Assembly (NCBI RefSeq): GCF_003544915.1
Contig: NZ_CP032097.1
Location: forward strand, 1,426,001 to 1,490,000
DNA: 64,000 nt
Source: Arcobacter ellisii
GTDB lineage: Bacteria > Campylobacterota > Campylobacteria > Campylobacterales > Arcobacteraceae
Reading direction: 5' to 3'
The notes beneath the pieces are model-generated. The model was given only the letters and a program-made list of their open reading frames with translations. It searched no databases and had not been told where the DNA came from. The position numbers and the translations under genes were made by a program. Numbering within the stretch: position 1 is the first letter of the stretch; each line of letters begins with the position of its first letter. This document shows, piece after piece, positions 37,195 through 45,154 of this stretch.

Positions 37195-37691
37195 TTTAAA
37201 AGACCTCTTAAATTGTTTTCAAAATTAACTAAAGTTTGTCTAACTAGATAAGATTGATTTAAAAGATTTTCGATTTCTAATTCATCAAGTTTGCTATCAT
37301 TATTTTTATATTCAAAATATTTTTGATTTAAAGTTCCTGAAACAGCATTAATATTAAAAATAGAAAAATCAGGATTTAAAGCAATATTTGAATCAGTTGC
37401 AGAATCTGAAAGTACAAAATTATATTTATTTACAATATAGTCTAAAATGATTTTTTGTTGTTCAGATTCAAAAATATCAAGGATTAAAAATAGTTGTTCT
37501 ACTCTTAAATATTTTTCGCTAGTAGTAAAATAATTGTTTAATTCCTTTACAGACTTTAAACCTAATTTATTAATAATTAAATCTCTTGCAGTTCCACGAG
37601 ATAAACCGAAAAAATTTTCAAAATTATTACAAGCTAATCGAATATTGTTTATAAGCTTTTCATCTTTTGGAATGTTAGAAAATGAAGACAT
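37191..37691 (-). CDS. Element protein, 166 aa, possible DNA-binding
   Basis: First gene of the leftward operon; AAGGA precedes the ATG. NFFGLSRGTARDLIINKLGLKSVKEL near residues 32-57 has the look of an HTH-containing regulator, but I know no family. It overlaps int by four bases (ATGA). Divergent from the repressor, so it occupies the position of an early regulator. Confidence 0.5.
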   Translation of the reverse strand: MSSFSNIPKDEKLINNIRLACNNFENFFGLSRGTARDLIINKLGLKSVKELNNYFTTSEKYLRVEQLFLILDIFESEQQKIILDYIVNKYNFVLSDSATDSNIALNPDFSIFNINAVSGTLNQKYFEYKNNDSKLDELEIENLLNQSYLVRQTLVNFENNLRGLLK

Positions 37692-37719
37692 TTTATTCCT
37701 TTATAGTGCAAAAATTGGC

Positions 37720-37725
37720 TATAAT
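37720..37725 (+). promoter_or_regulatory. Putative -10 box of the repressor gene
   Basis: TATAAT on the plus strand, about 120 bases before the repressor ATG; no clear -35. The 38-base palindrome would then lie in the leader. Confidence 0.4.
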
Positions 37726-37791
37726 GGATAATTTAAAGAGGTGTACTTTGGCGAGTTTGACTCTTTAAAATATCTTTAATATTTGTGTATT

Positions 37792-37829
37792 GTAATAAAT
37801 TTTATGACAAATGTCAATATATTTATTAC
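37792..37829. promoter_or_regulatory. 38-bp palindrome, likely repressor operator
   Basis: Outer arms GTAATAAAT / ATTTATTAC pair perfectly, the inner arms TGACA / TGTCA also pair around a central AA, and overall 16 of 18 or so half-site positions fit apart from a few AT mismatches between them. It ends 17 bases before the repressor ATG, in the divergent control region of the element. Confidence 0.65.
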
Positions 37830-37846
37830 CAAAAGTAAGGAAATTT

Positions 37847-38179
37847 ATGTCAAAAATAAGCGAGAATTTTTGTAAAGCCCTAGATATATTAGGTTTGAGA
37901 CAAATTGATATTTCAAAAAAATATGACATTCCAAGACAAACAGTCAATATTTTTATGACAGACCAAAAAACTATTACAGATAAATTGATTGAAGTTTGTG
38001 AAAAAGAAAACATAAATTTAAACTTTATTGCAACTGGAAAAGGCAATATAATTATAAAAGAAAATGAAAAAACAAATTTTAAAGAAGAACTTCATAAAAT
38101 GATTGATGAAATAAAAGAAGAAAAAGCAGAAATTTATTATCATCTCATAAAAGCTGAAATTTTAAAGGAAAAATTATAA
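37847..38179 (+). CDS. HTH repressor of the element (Cro/CI-type)
   Basis: 110 residues starting at ATG 37847 with TAAGGA before it; an in-frame ATG at 37811 lies inside the palindrome and is unlikely. The N-terminal HTH (ALDILGLRQIDISKKYDIPRQTVNIFM) resembles phage CI/Bet-type repressors, with FIATGKGN after it as in many such proteins; the C-terminal part is an acidic coiled-coil (KMIDEIKEEKAEIYYHL) for dimerisation. No peptidase domain, so induction would not be by self-cleavage. Divergent from the int operon. Confidence 0.75.
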   Translation: MSKISENFCKALDILGLRQIDISKKYDIPRQTVNIFMTDQKTITDKLIEVCEKENINLNFIATGKGNIIIKENEKTNFKEELHKMIDEIKEEKAEIYYHLIKAEILKEKL

Positions 38180-38239
38180 AAATAATTTTTATTTTATTTT
38201 GACTTGTTATAATTTAATAAATTATAATAAGGATAAATA

Positions 38240-38533
38240 ATGAAAAAATTAGTTATTTTAACTACATTAACAACATCACTATTATTTGGTGAAGTTTACT
38301 ACAATAACAAGCAACAAAAAAATACTTACAAAGATGATAGTATAAACTTTAAAAATGCTGAAATATTTAGAGTTTCTCATTATAGAGATTATGTTGAAGT
38401 TACAATTTCAACTAAAGAAAATGGAAGAATAAGAACTAAACTAGAAAGAACTTCATTAAAAGAAGGTGATAGGGTATCGGGTAATTGTAGAAACTATGAA
38501 TATGGTGAATACAAAACTTGTTATATAAGATAA
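38240..38533 (+). CDS. Secreted 97-aa cargo protein
   Basis: Signal peptide (residues 1-17, KKLVILTTLTTSLLFG) and a small beta-rich basic domain with two cysteines near the C-terminus (SGNCRNYEYGEYKTCYI), probably a disulfide in the periplasm. AAGGA precedes the ATG. Located between repressor and attR in the plus orientation, typical of lysogenic-conversion genes. Not recognised. Confidence 0.6.
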   Translation: MKKLVILTTLTTSLLFGEVYYNNKQQKNTYKDDSINFKNAEIFRVSHYRDYVEVTISTKENGRIRTKLERTSLKEGDRVSGNCRNYEYGEYKTCYIR

Positions 38534-38536
38534 AAT

Positions 38537-39109
38537 ATGCCTATTAAAAACGATTGGACTAAAAACAAAAAAAATCTTAATTTTAATAATGATGAAAAAA
38601 AACATAATATTATTTTAGGAGGAATAATAATAGTTGCTCTTGGTGCTACAATTGGACTATATTTATATATTCAAAATTTAAAAGAAAAAGAAATTCAAGA
38701 GTATAACAAACAAGTTACTTTATATAATAAAATGTTAAAAGAAAAAAAAGATATACAAAATAAAAATATAAATAACTATGAAAATAATAGTTATAAAGAT
38801 TTTAATATAAAGATTGAGTACACAAGATATGAAGATTATAATTTTATTTACAATATTCAAACAATAATAAATGAATTAAATAAAATAAAAAGTAAAGAAA
38901 ATGAAAACGATTATAAAATTGAAATTGTAGGTAATATATCTGAATATGGAAATTTATTTTATAAAATATATAAAAGAAATAATTCATATTTTTATGATGA
39001 TGATTTTAATAAAACACTAGAAAATTTAAAAAAAGTAAAATTTAGAGAACAATCAAAAAATGTTAATTTTAAAATATACATTCATAATAACTCTTACGAT
39101 TTGAATTAA
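38537..39109 (+). CDS. Membrane-anchored 190-aa cargo protein
   Basis: Starts three bases after the secreted protein gene. A short cytoplasmic tail, one membrane span (about 25-47, IILGGIIIVALGATIGLYLYI) and a lysine/asparagine-rich outer domain. With the preceding gene it forms a two-gene unit ending at a strong terminator. Could act in the envelope of the lysogen, for example superinfection exclusion; inference from position only. Confidence 0.6.
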   Translation: MPIKNDWTKNKKNLNFNNDEKKHNIILGGIIIVALGATIGLYLYIQNLKEKEIQEYNKQVTLYNKMLKEKKDIQNKNINNYENNSYKDFNIKIEYTRYEDYNFIYNIQTIINELNKIKSKENENDYKIEIVGNISEYGNLFYKIYKRNNSYFYDDDFNKTLENLKKVKFREQSKNVNFKIYIHNNSYDLN

Positions 39110-39120
39110 ATAAAAAATTG

Positions 39121-39151
39121 AAGATATGTATTTTATTACATATCTTTTTTT
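39121..39151 (+). terminator. Terminator after the cargo genes
   Basis: Perfect ten-bp stem AAGATATGTA / TACATATCTT, six-base loop, then seven T residues. Confidence 0.85.
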
Positions 39152-39240
39152 ATGCCCTAAAAACTAATACAAATTTTATAAAAAATCCTAAAAAATTAAA
39201 ATGTTAAGAAGTTCGATTTTATCGAATATAGAGTATTATA

Positions 39241-39278
39241 AAAAAGTACAAAAAAGTTTACAATTTTGTACTTTTTTT
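39241..39278. terminator. Second hairpin near the right end of the element
   Basis: Thirteen-bp stem AAAAAGTACAAAA / TTTTGTACTTTTT with a ten-base loop and a T run; symmetrical and therefore possibly bidirectional. It insulates the element from the chromosome. Confidence 0.65.
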
Positions 39279-39303
39279 AAGGTTATGTAAAGTTATTTAT
39301 CTC

Positions 39304-39309
39304 TATAAT
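39304..39309 (+). promoter_or_regulatory. Outward-facing -10 box at the right end of the element
   Basis: TATAAT on the plus strand, 29 bases before attR, after the last terminator and reading out toward tRNA-Met and tRNA-Thr. No good -35, which is usual in this group. Confidence 0.45.
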
Positions 39310-39337
39310 TCCACACGTTGTTATTTAGTATCTTGTA

Positions 39338-39387
39338 CTCATAACCCGAAGGTCATAGGTTCAAATCCTATTTCCGCAACCAAAAAA
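39338..39387. repeat. attR, 50-bp direct repeat (tRNA-fMet fragment)
   Basis: Identical to 25779-25828: the 3' half of tRNA-fMet from the anticodon loop through CCA plus A residues. The 5' half is absent, so no functional tRNA is made here. Confidence 0.95.
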
Positions 39388-39412
39388 TGTTTACTTTAAA
39401 ATGATGTCTTAT

Positions 39413-39489
39413 GTCAAGGTAGCTCAGCTGGCTAGAGCGCTGGTCTCATAAGCCGGAGGTCGAGAGTTCAAGTCTCTCTCTTGACACCA
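39413..39489 (+). tRNA. tRNA-Met (CAT), elongator type
   Basis: Acceptor GTCAAGG / TCTTGAC, D-arm GCTCAGCTGGCTAGAGC, anticodon loop CTCATAA, encoded CCA. A fully paired first base separates it from initiator tRNA. A lysidine-modified tRNA-Ile with CAT anticodon is a less likely alternative. Confidence 0.88.
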
Positions 39490-39514
39490 TTTTAAAGTGA
39501 ATAGCACTTTATGT

Positions 39515-39591
39515 GCTGGTGTAGCTCAGTTGGCTAGAGCAGCTGATTTGTAATCAGCAGGTCGGGGGTTCGACTCCCTTCACCAGCTCCA
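39515..39591 (+). tRNA. tRNA-Thr (TGT)
   Basis: Acceptor GCTGGTG / CACCAGC, anticodon stem GCTGA/TCAGC with loop TTTGTAA giving TGT, encoded CCA. 25 bases after tRNA-Met; before the insertion the order was Gln-fMet-Met-Thr. Confidence 0.95.
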
Positions 39592-39677
39592 CTAAATTCA
39601 AACTTTTTTTCTCACAAAATAAGAAATCATTATTAAGTTTACTCATAAATTAATATGCGCGAGTGTTAGTTTATATT

Positions 39678-39709
39678 ATTATTTTCGGAATTATATTTCC
39701 GAAAATAAT
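39678..39709. terminator. Hairpin between the tRNA cluster and the AraC gene
   Basis: Thirteen-bp stem (ATTATTTTCGGAA / TTCCGAAAATAAT) with a six-base loop; T-rich sequence follows on the plus strand. Probably ends tRNA transcripts and perhaps the convergent araC-type gene. Confidence 0.6.
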
Positions 39710-39716
39710 TTAATTT

Positions 39717-40631
39717 TTAAATTGTTTGTGTTTTTAAAAACTCTGAATGAGCTTTAGGAGACATACCAAACATTCTTGAATACTCTCTACTAAATTGAGA
39801 AGGAGATTCATATCCTACTGCAAAGGCAACTGCAGAAGCTTCTATATTTTGATTAAGAAGCATCAATTTTGCTTCTTCAAGTCTAATCTTTTTTTGAAAT
39901 TGAATGGGAGACATTGAAGTAATTGTTTTAAAATTCTGATAAAAAGAGGCCTCACTCATATCTATCAAATCTGCAAGTTCTTTTACACTTAGTTTTTCAT
40001 TGAAGTTATCTTTTATTTCAGAAATAACTTTTACAATTTTATTTGATACTGTTCCTTGCATTGCAAATTTATTAAGAAAATATCCACTTTTATCATTTAT
40101 TAAAATAAATAAAATCTCTTTTATTACTAAAGGATAAAGATAATTCATCTCTTCTTTTTCTCTATTAAGTAAATTAATTAATCTATTTATTGGTTCATAA
40201 AGTTTTTCACTAATGTCATCAAAAAATAGTGCTTTTTCAGATTTTGAATTAAATGCAAGTTTCTTTGGATTTATATTTTTAATTACATCATAAATATCTT
40301 CCATACTAAATTTTATACGAAAAGAAATATATGGTTTTTCGAAACTTGCTTCAAGTATTTTTACTTTTGCTGGAATATGTGCAGAAGATAAAAGATACTT
40401 TTTAGATCCATAACTATAAAGTTCTTCTCCAAAACCAACAGCTTTACTCCCTTGTAAAATAATACAAAGTGAAGGTTCATAAATTACTGTATTAAATTCA
40501 GTTAATTCTTTTGAAAAATAAAAATCTAAACTTGGAATTTCTGTCTGAATTTCTCCATTAATAGTATAAGTATATTTTTGTTTTATAAGTTCAAGTATAT
40601 TTAACTGAAACTGTTTTATTAGACTTTCCAT
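39717..40631 (-). CDS. AraC-family transcriptional regulator
   Basis: 304 residues. The N-terminal half is an AraC_N-type cupin domain (YEPSLCIILQGSKAVGFGEE near 50; LLSSAHIPAKVKI), and the C-terminal half has the two AraC HTH motifs: LSVKELADLIDMSEASFYQNFKT-type sequence near 208 and AVAFAVGYESPSQFSREYSRMFG near 265. Members of this subfamily often answer to small organic molecules or stress. No obvious partner gene is adjacent, so the target is unknown. Confidence 0.9.
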   Translation of the reverse strand: MESLIKQFQLNILELIKQKYTYTINGEIQTEIPSLDFYFSKELTEFNTVIYEPSLCIILQGSKAVGFGEELYSYGSKKYLLSSAHIPAKVKILEASFEKPYISFRIKFSMEDIYDVIKNINPKKLAFNSKSEKALFFDDISEKLYEPINRLINLLNREKEEMNYLYPLVIKEILFILINDKSGYFLNKFAMQGTVSNKIVKVISEIKDNFNEKLSVKELADLIDMSEASFYQNFKTITSMSPIQFQKKIRLEEAKLMLLNQNIEASAVAFAVGYESPSQFSREYSRMFGMSPKAHSEFLKTQTI

Positions 40632-40758
40632 AGTTAATCCAAATTGAGTAATATCTAATTTATTATAGTTAATATTTTTTTATTTAGGTATAAAAATACT
40701 CTAGTTTAATTGCCTAATTCTATAAAATAGATTATTTAAAAATAGATTATTATAGAAG

Positions 40759-40783
40759 AAAGTACCTATTGCTAGGTACTTTT
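40759..40783. terminator. Hairpin after glyS
   Basis: Ten-bp stem AAAGTACCTA / TAGGTACTTT with a four-base loop, ten bases beyond the glyS stop. T run is better on the plus strand than on the minus strand. Confidence 0.55.
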
Positions 40784-40792
40784 ATAGTTAGA

Positions 40793-42808
40793 TTAGATTG
40801 TAATTTCTTTAATATCAGCGATTTTTCTAAATCCTTGATATACTAAACCAATTAGATTTTTTCTATTAGTTTTGATTTTTTCATCTTCATGATTTACAAA
40901 TACATTATCAAAGAAGTTATCTAATTGTGGTTTTAAAGCAAATAAAGCCTCTAACTCTTCATCAACTGTAATATATTTTTTAAATTGTGCTTCATGGAAT
41001 TTTGTATATAACTCTTTTTCTTCTTTATTTTCTAATAAATCTTCATCAATTGTAAGTTTAACTGATGTATCAATATCTTTAATAATATTTGCAACCCTTT
41101 TAAATGTTGCAACATAATCTTTAAAGTTGTCACTTTGTACTATAGGATTTAAAGCACAAATTTTTTGAGAAATTTTATAAATATCTGTTTCTCCACTTGC
41201 AAGAACTGCTTTTAAAACAGTTGGGTTTACTTCAAAGATTTTAAATAATCTTTCATTAAAGAACTCTATTAAAACTTTTTTATCTAAATTTTTATAATTG
41301 TGTGCTAATTCATCAATAATTTTTGATAAATCAATTGATAATTTATGTTCAATTGCAATTTTTACAATTCCAGCTGCTGCTCTTCTTAAACCAAATGGGT
41401 CTTTTGAACCTGTTGGAATTTTTCCAACACTAAATAAAGCCATTAAATTATCTAGTTTATTTGATAAAGCAACTATTGAAGAAAAAATATTTGAAGGTAA
41501 TTCAGAATCTTCACCAGTTGGTAAATATTGTTCTTTTAAAGATAAAGAAACCAAATCATTTTCTTTTGCAATTTTTGCATAGTAATATCCCATAAGTCCT
41601 TGAAGTTCTGTAAATTCATAAACCATTTCAGACATTAAATCAGCTTTTGAAAGCATAACAGCTCTTTGAATTAACTCTTTTTCTTTTATTTCAAATGTAT
41701 CAGCTAAATATGCTGCAATTTTTGCTTCTCTTTCACATTTATCATACATTGAACCTAAACCTTCGACAAACACAAGTTTTTTAAGTCCTTCATTTGATAA
41801 ACCATTTCTAATATCATTTTTGTAAAAGAACATAGCATCAGCTAGTCTTGGTCTTAATACTTTTTCATTTCCAGCAATAATATATCCAAAATCATCAGTT
41901 TTTGCATTTGAAACAACAATGAAATTATTTGATAATTTTCCATCTTTATAAACTGCAAAATATCTTTGATTTTCTTTCATAGAAGTTACAATTACTTCTT
42001 CTGGTAACTCTAAAAACTCCTCATCAAATTTTCCGATTAAAGCTGTTGGATACTCTGTAATTGCAACAACTTCTTCAAGTAATTCTGTATCGATTTCAAT
42101 TTTGATATTGTGTCTTTGCTCAATATTTTTCATTTGTTCTAAAATGATTTTTCTTCTTTCATCTGGATATAAAATAACGCCATTTTTATCAAGTTTACAG
42201 AAGTAATCACCTGCAAAAGAGTAAGTAAATGGTTCATAAGAAACCATTCTATGAGCAAATGAGAAATTAGATGATTTAACTCCAAAAAGTTCGGCATCAA
42301 CTATCTCTTCACCCAAAATAATAGATAAACTTCTAATTGGTCTAATAAAACTATCAGTTCTACTTGCCCATCTCATAGATTTTCCAAAATTTAATGAATG
42401 AACAAATTCATTTACCATATCATTTAATAAATTTTTAGAAACAGTACCAACTACTTCTTGTTTGAAATATAAAACTTTGCCTTTTCCTAAATCAATTTTA
42501 TCTAATGCAGATACATCAACTCCACATTTAGCTGCAAAACTAATAGCAGCACCTGTTGGAACTCCATCTTTATAAGCTATTTTAACAGGAGCTCCAAACT
42601 GTTCAACTGTTGAATCTTCTTGTTTTATTTGGAATTCTCTATGCCATAATACTAATCTTCTTGGTGTATAAAAAAAGTCAAAATCGCACAATAATCTATT
42701 TTTTTCTAATATATCACTCCATTTTTTTTCAATATTTGGTAATTCATTTAAAAATGGAATTGCTGGTAATTCTTCAACACCAATCTCAATTAATAATGGT
42801 TTATTCAT
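40793..42808 (-). CDS. glyS: Glycyl-tRNA synthetase beta subunit
   Basis: 671 residues of the alpha2-beta2 enzyme type. The N-terminus LLIEIGVEELPA is the family signature; FGKSMRWASRTDSFIRPI near 146 and the HD-like region with LPTGEDSELPSNIFSSIVAL and GSKDPFGLRRAAAGI near 440-470 are typical, and the C-terminal anticodon-binding DALR-like domain follows. The alpha subunit gene (glyQ) is not in the window. Its ATG overlaps the stop of a small membrane-protein gene. Confidence 0.95.
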   Translation of the reverse strand: MNKPLLIEIGVEELPAIPFLNELPNIEKKWSDILEKNRLLCDFDFFYTPRRLVLWHREFQIKQEDSTVEQFGAPVKIAYKDGVPTGAAISFAAKCGVDVSALDKIDLGKGKVLYFKQEVVGTVSKNLLNDMVNEFVHSLNFGKSMRWASRTDSFIRPIRSLSIILGEEIVDAELFGVKSSNFSFAHRMVSYEPFTYSFAGDYFCKLDKNGVILYPDERRKIILEQMKNIEQRHNIKIEIDTELLEEVVAITEYPTALIGKFDEEFLELPEEVIVTSMKENQRYFAVYKDGKLSNNFIVVSNAKTDDFGYIIAGNEKVLRPRLADAMFFYKNDIRNGLSNEGLKKLVFVEGLGSMYDKCEREAKIAAYLADTFEIKEKELIQRAVMLSKADLMSEMVYEFTELQGLMGYYYAKIAKENDLVSLSLKEQYLPTGEDSELPSNIFSSIVALSNKLDNLMALFSVGKIPTGSKDPFGLRRAAAGIVKIAIEHKLSIDLSKIIDELAHNYKNLDKKVLIEFFNERLFKIFEVNPTVLKAVLASGETDIYKISQKICALNPIVQSDNFKDYVATFKRVANIIKDIDTSVKLTIDEDLLENKEEKELYTKFHEAQFKKYITVDEELEALFALKPQLDNFFDNVFVNHEDEKIKTNRKNLIGLVYQGFRKIADIKEITI

Positions 42809-42959
42809 CTATTTTATCCTTGTTAGAGTTATTGTTTTTTTCATTTTCTTCAAGTTTGTCTGTATATTTATTGATTTGTTGTCGATTAAAGTTGATTATA
42901 AATAAAGCAACCATAATAACAAACATAATAAGTATTATTGTGTCTAATATATCTTTCAC
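42801..42959 (-). CDS. Small single-span membrane protein overlapping glyS
   Basis: 52 residues from a GTG start with AGGA five bases upstream. One hydrophobic segment (about 5-22, LDTIILIMFVIMVALFII), then a polar lysine/asparagine tail. Its TAA overlaps the glyS ATG by eight bases, which implies translational coupling. No family recognised. Confidence 0.6.
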   Translation of the reverse strand: MKDILDTIILIMFVIMVALFIINFNRQQINKYTDKLEENEKNNNSNKDKIDE

Positions 42960-43007
42960 ATTTTTCCTAATTTGTATCTATTAAAAGGGGGCTATTCTAA
43001 CTAATTA

Positions 43008-43349
43008 TTACTTATTTTTTAGTAAATCAACTAATGTTGAACCTTCATTGATACCAGGAGTTTTAAAAATATCTTCTTTATTTATATGACATTTTTTACA
43101 AGATGCTAAATTTTGATGTTCAACTCTATTTGATTCTATAAGTTTGTTTTGAGAATGGCAAGCAAAACAATCGCCACCACACTCAACCATTGTTGTTGGT
43201 GTTTTAGTATGACACTCTACACAACTAACTAATATTTGATGATGTTTTTCTTTTATAGATTCTTTTAAAATTGGATGACAAGACATACAATTGCCACTAC
43301 AAGCAAAAGAATAGAAATAAAAAGTAAATAAAAATAGAACTATTTTCAT
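43008..43349 (-). CDS. Small periplasmic tetraheme cytochrome c
   Basis: 113 residues with a signal peptide (about 1-17) and four CxxCH heme-binding motifs: CMSCH, CVECH, CFACH and CKKCH, spread through residues 20-90. Several extra His (HH near 36, EH near 80) could be distal ligands. Likely an electron carrier in anaerobic or microaerobic respiration. The start overlaps the upstream gene by four bases; no reductase is adjacent, so its partner is unknown. Confidence 0.85.
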   Translation of the reverse strand: MKIVLFLFTFYFYSFACSGNCMSCHPILKESIKEKHHQILVSCVECHTKTPTTMVECGGDCFACHSQNKLIESNRVEHQNLASCKKCHINKEDIFKTPGINEGSTLVDLLKNK

Positions 43350-43714
43350 ATTAAATTTTTATAAATAACACCATCAATTTCATTTTTAGCAATATTTTCT
43401 AACTCATCATTTGATTTGATTATTGCTAAAATTTTAGAATCATACATATAATTATCTGCTATTTTTTGTAGTTTTTTAGCTAATTTTTTTTCACATATTA
43501 TATATTTTGCATTTAAACTATTAGAATAAATTGCCTCTTTTATACTTTTTACAACAATAGCAATAGACAATTCATTTTCATAAGAGTATTTTAATAACTC
43601 TTCATTATAAAAAAACAATAAAGTTGAATTTGCTTTTGTATTTTGTATATCTTCAATAGAATTTATCAAATTTAACTCTTCAAATGGAACTAAATTATCT
43701 CCAATTATTATCAT
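43346..43714 (-). CDS. Conserved-looking cytoplasmic protein, unknown
   Basis: 122 residues, no signal or membrane segment. The alternation of strands and helices (IIIGDNLVP; STLLFFYNEELL; AKYIICEKKLAKKLQKIAD; DSKILAIIK) suggests a small alpha/beta fold. It sits between a PP0621-like gene and the tetraheme cytochrome and overlaps the latter. No family recognised. Confidence 0.6.
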   Translation of the reverse strand: MIIIGDNLVPFEELNLINSIEDIQNTKANSTLLFFYNEELLKYSYENELSIAIVVKSIKEAIYSNSLNAKYIICEKKLAKKLQKIADNYMYDSKILAIIKSNDELENIAKNEIDGVIYKNLI

Positions 43715-43723
43715 AGCAATACC

Positions 43724-43939
43724 CTATTTATTTAATAAACACTCTTTTGAGCAATAAAATTTACCATTACTTACAATTGCTTCTTTTTTAGAAACATAAG
43801 TTTTGCAAGTAGGACACTCAACCATCTCATCTGTAATCATTTCATCTTTTTTATTTATCTCTTTTTCTCTGCCTTTTTTAAATAAAAAAACATATATCAA
43901 AAAAGCTGCGATTATTACTATAACTACTTTTAAAACCAT
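43724..43939 (-). CDS. PP0621-like small membrane/zinc protein
   Basis: 71 residues: one N-terminal membrane span (about 3-20, KVVIVIIAAFLIYVFLF) and a C-terminal metal-binding-type motif with CPTC near 43-46 and CSKEC near 63-67. This layout matches the PP0621 family of unknown function. Two bases from rsmG, so part of the ribA-rsmG operon. Confidence 0.75.
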   Translation of the reverse strand: MVLKVVIVIIAAFLIYVFLFKKGREKEINKKDEMITDEMVECPTCKTYVSKKEAIVSNGKFYCSKECLLNK

Positions 43940-43941
43940 TA

Positions 43942-44523
43942 TTAACCTTTTATATATAAATAGTTTCTATCTTTTCTATTTACTATTTTATAATTATTTA
44001 TTTTTGCAATCTCCAGCTCTTCTTCTAGCATACTTCCTTTATAAAAAAGGTATGAACTATTTTCTTTTTTTATATTTTTTGTAATATCTAAAAGTAAAGA
44101 AGTATTTGTAACTGCTCTTGAAGTTATCAAATCAACTTTTAAATCTTTAACCTCTTCTACTCTATTACATAAAACCGTAAGATTTTCAAGTTTTAAACTA
44201 GCTTTTACAAAATTCAAAAAAGAGACTCTTTTTATTCTTGGCTCAATCAAATAAGATTTTACATCTCTTAAAGCAATTGCAAGTATAAGTCCAGGATAAC
44301 CAGCACCTGTTCCTATATCTGCAAAACTTTCATGATTTTCTATAAAATTTAAAGGATATAAAGAGTCTAAAATATTTTCATTTATATCCTCTTTTGTTAA
44401 TCTACCGCTTAGATTGTGAACACTTCCCCATTGTTGTAAAAGTTTAGTAAAAACTTCACAATCTTCATAAAATTTATCATCAAATTTTAAATTATTTGAT
44501 TCTAGTAACTCTTTTAATATCAA
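43942..44523 (-). CDS. rsmG: 16S rRNA m7G527 methyltransferase
   Basis: Methylates N7 of G527 in 16S rRNA; loss gives low-level streptomycin resistance in other bacteria. 193 residues with the SAM-binding motif ADIGTGAGYPGLILAIAL near 67, preceded by the family signature NLSGRLTKEDINENILDSLYP; LITSRAV near 131 is also typical. The start overlaps the ribA stop by four bases (ATGA). Confidence 0.93.
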   Translation of the reverse strand: MILKELLESNNLKFDDKFYEDCEVFTKLLQQWGSVHNLSGRLTKEDINENILDSLYPLNFIENHESFADIGTGAGYPGLILAIALRDVKSYLIEPRIKRVSFLNFVKASLKLENLTVLCNRVEEVKDLKVDLITSRAVTNTSLLLDITKNIKKENSSYLFYKGSMLEEELEIAKINNYKIVNRKDRNYLYIKG

Positions 44524-45095
44524 AGTAAATGCCCCATTTGCTCTTTCTTTGTAGCTAAATATTTTTCATTATATTTATTTGCTTCAATTATTGCTGGGAT
44601 TCTTTCAACTATTTGTATTCCTAAACTCTCAACATACTCTATTTTTTTAGGATTATTTGTAATAAGTTTTAATTTTTTTACACCTAAATCTTCTAAAATA
44701 TACCCGATGATTGAATAATCTCTTTCATCTTCTTTAAAACCTAATTCTAAATTAGCTTCTATTGTATTTCTTCCTAAATCTTGTAGAGAATATGCGTTTA
44801 CTTTGTTGAATAGACCTATATTTCTTCCTTCTTGTTTGTGATAAATCACTAAACCACCATTTTTAGCTATAAAATCCAATGCTAAATTTAACTGTTCTTG
44901 ACAGTCGCATTTTAGGCTTCCAAGAGCATCTCCTGTTAGGCATTCTGAGTGAATTCTCACATAAGGAACTTCAATTTTTTCAAAATCTTCACTCATAATT
45001 GCTAGATGTTCTTGATAGTCATCTTTATATGCTTTTATTTTAAAATTTCCATGTTTTGTTGGTAATTTAGCAATATTTGACTTTTCAATATTCAT
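44520..45095 (-). CDS. ribA: GTP cyclohydrolase II
   Basis: First step of riboflavin synthesis from GTP. 191 residues with the zinc cysteines and GTP site in RIHSECLTGDALGSLKCDCQ near 43-62 and the catalytic HKQEGRNIGL near 82-92. It supplies the activity missing from the degenerate C-terminus of RibB at 24502. Divergent from hemB. Confidence 0.95.
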   Translation of the reverse strand: MNIEKSNIAKLPTKHGNFKIKAYKDDYQEHLAIMSEDFEKIEVPYVRIHSECLTGDALGSLKCDCQEQLNLALDFIAKNGGLVIYHKQEGRNIGLFNKVNAYSLQDLGRNTIEANLELGFKEDERDYSIIGYILEDLGVKKLKLITNNPKKIEYVESLGIQIVERIPAIIEANKYNEKYLATKKEQMGHLL

Positions 45096-45154
45096 TTGTA
45101 TTTAAACCTTAAACTGTTAAAATCCGAAGATTATAACCAAAAGAGGTAAATAGA

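Noticed and set aside
39338-39387. Second tRNA-fMet gene
   Set aside because: Only the 3' half is present; it is the attR repeat.
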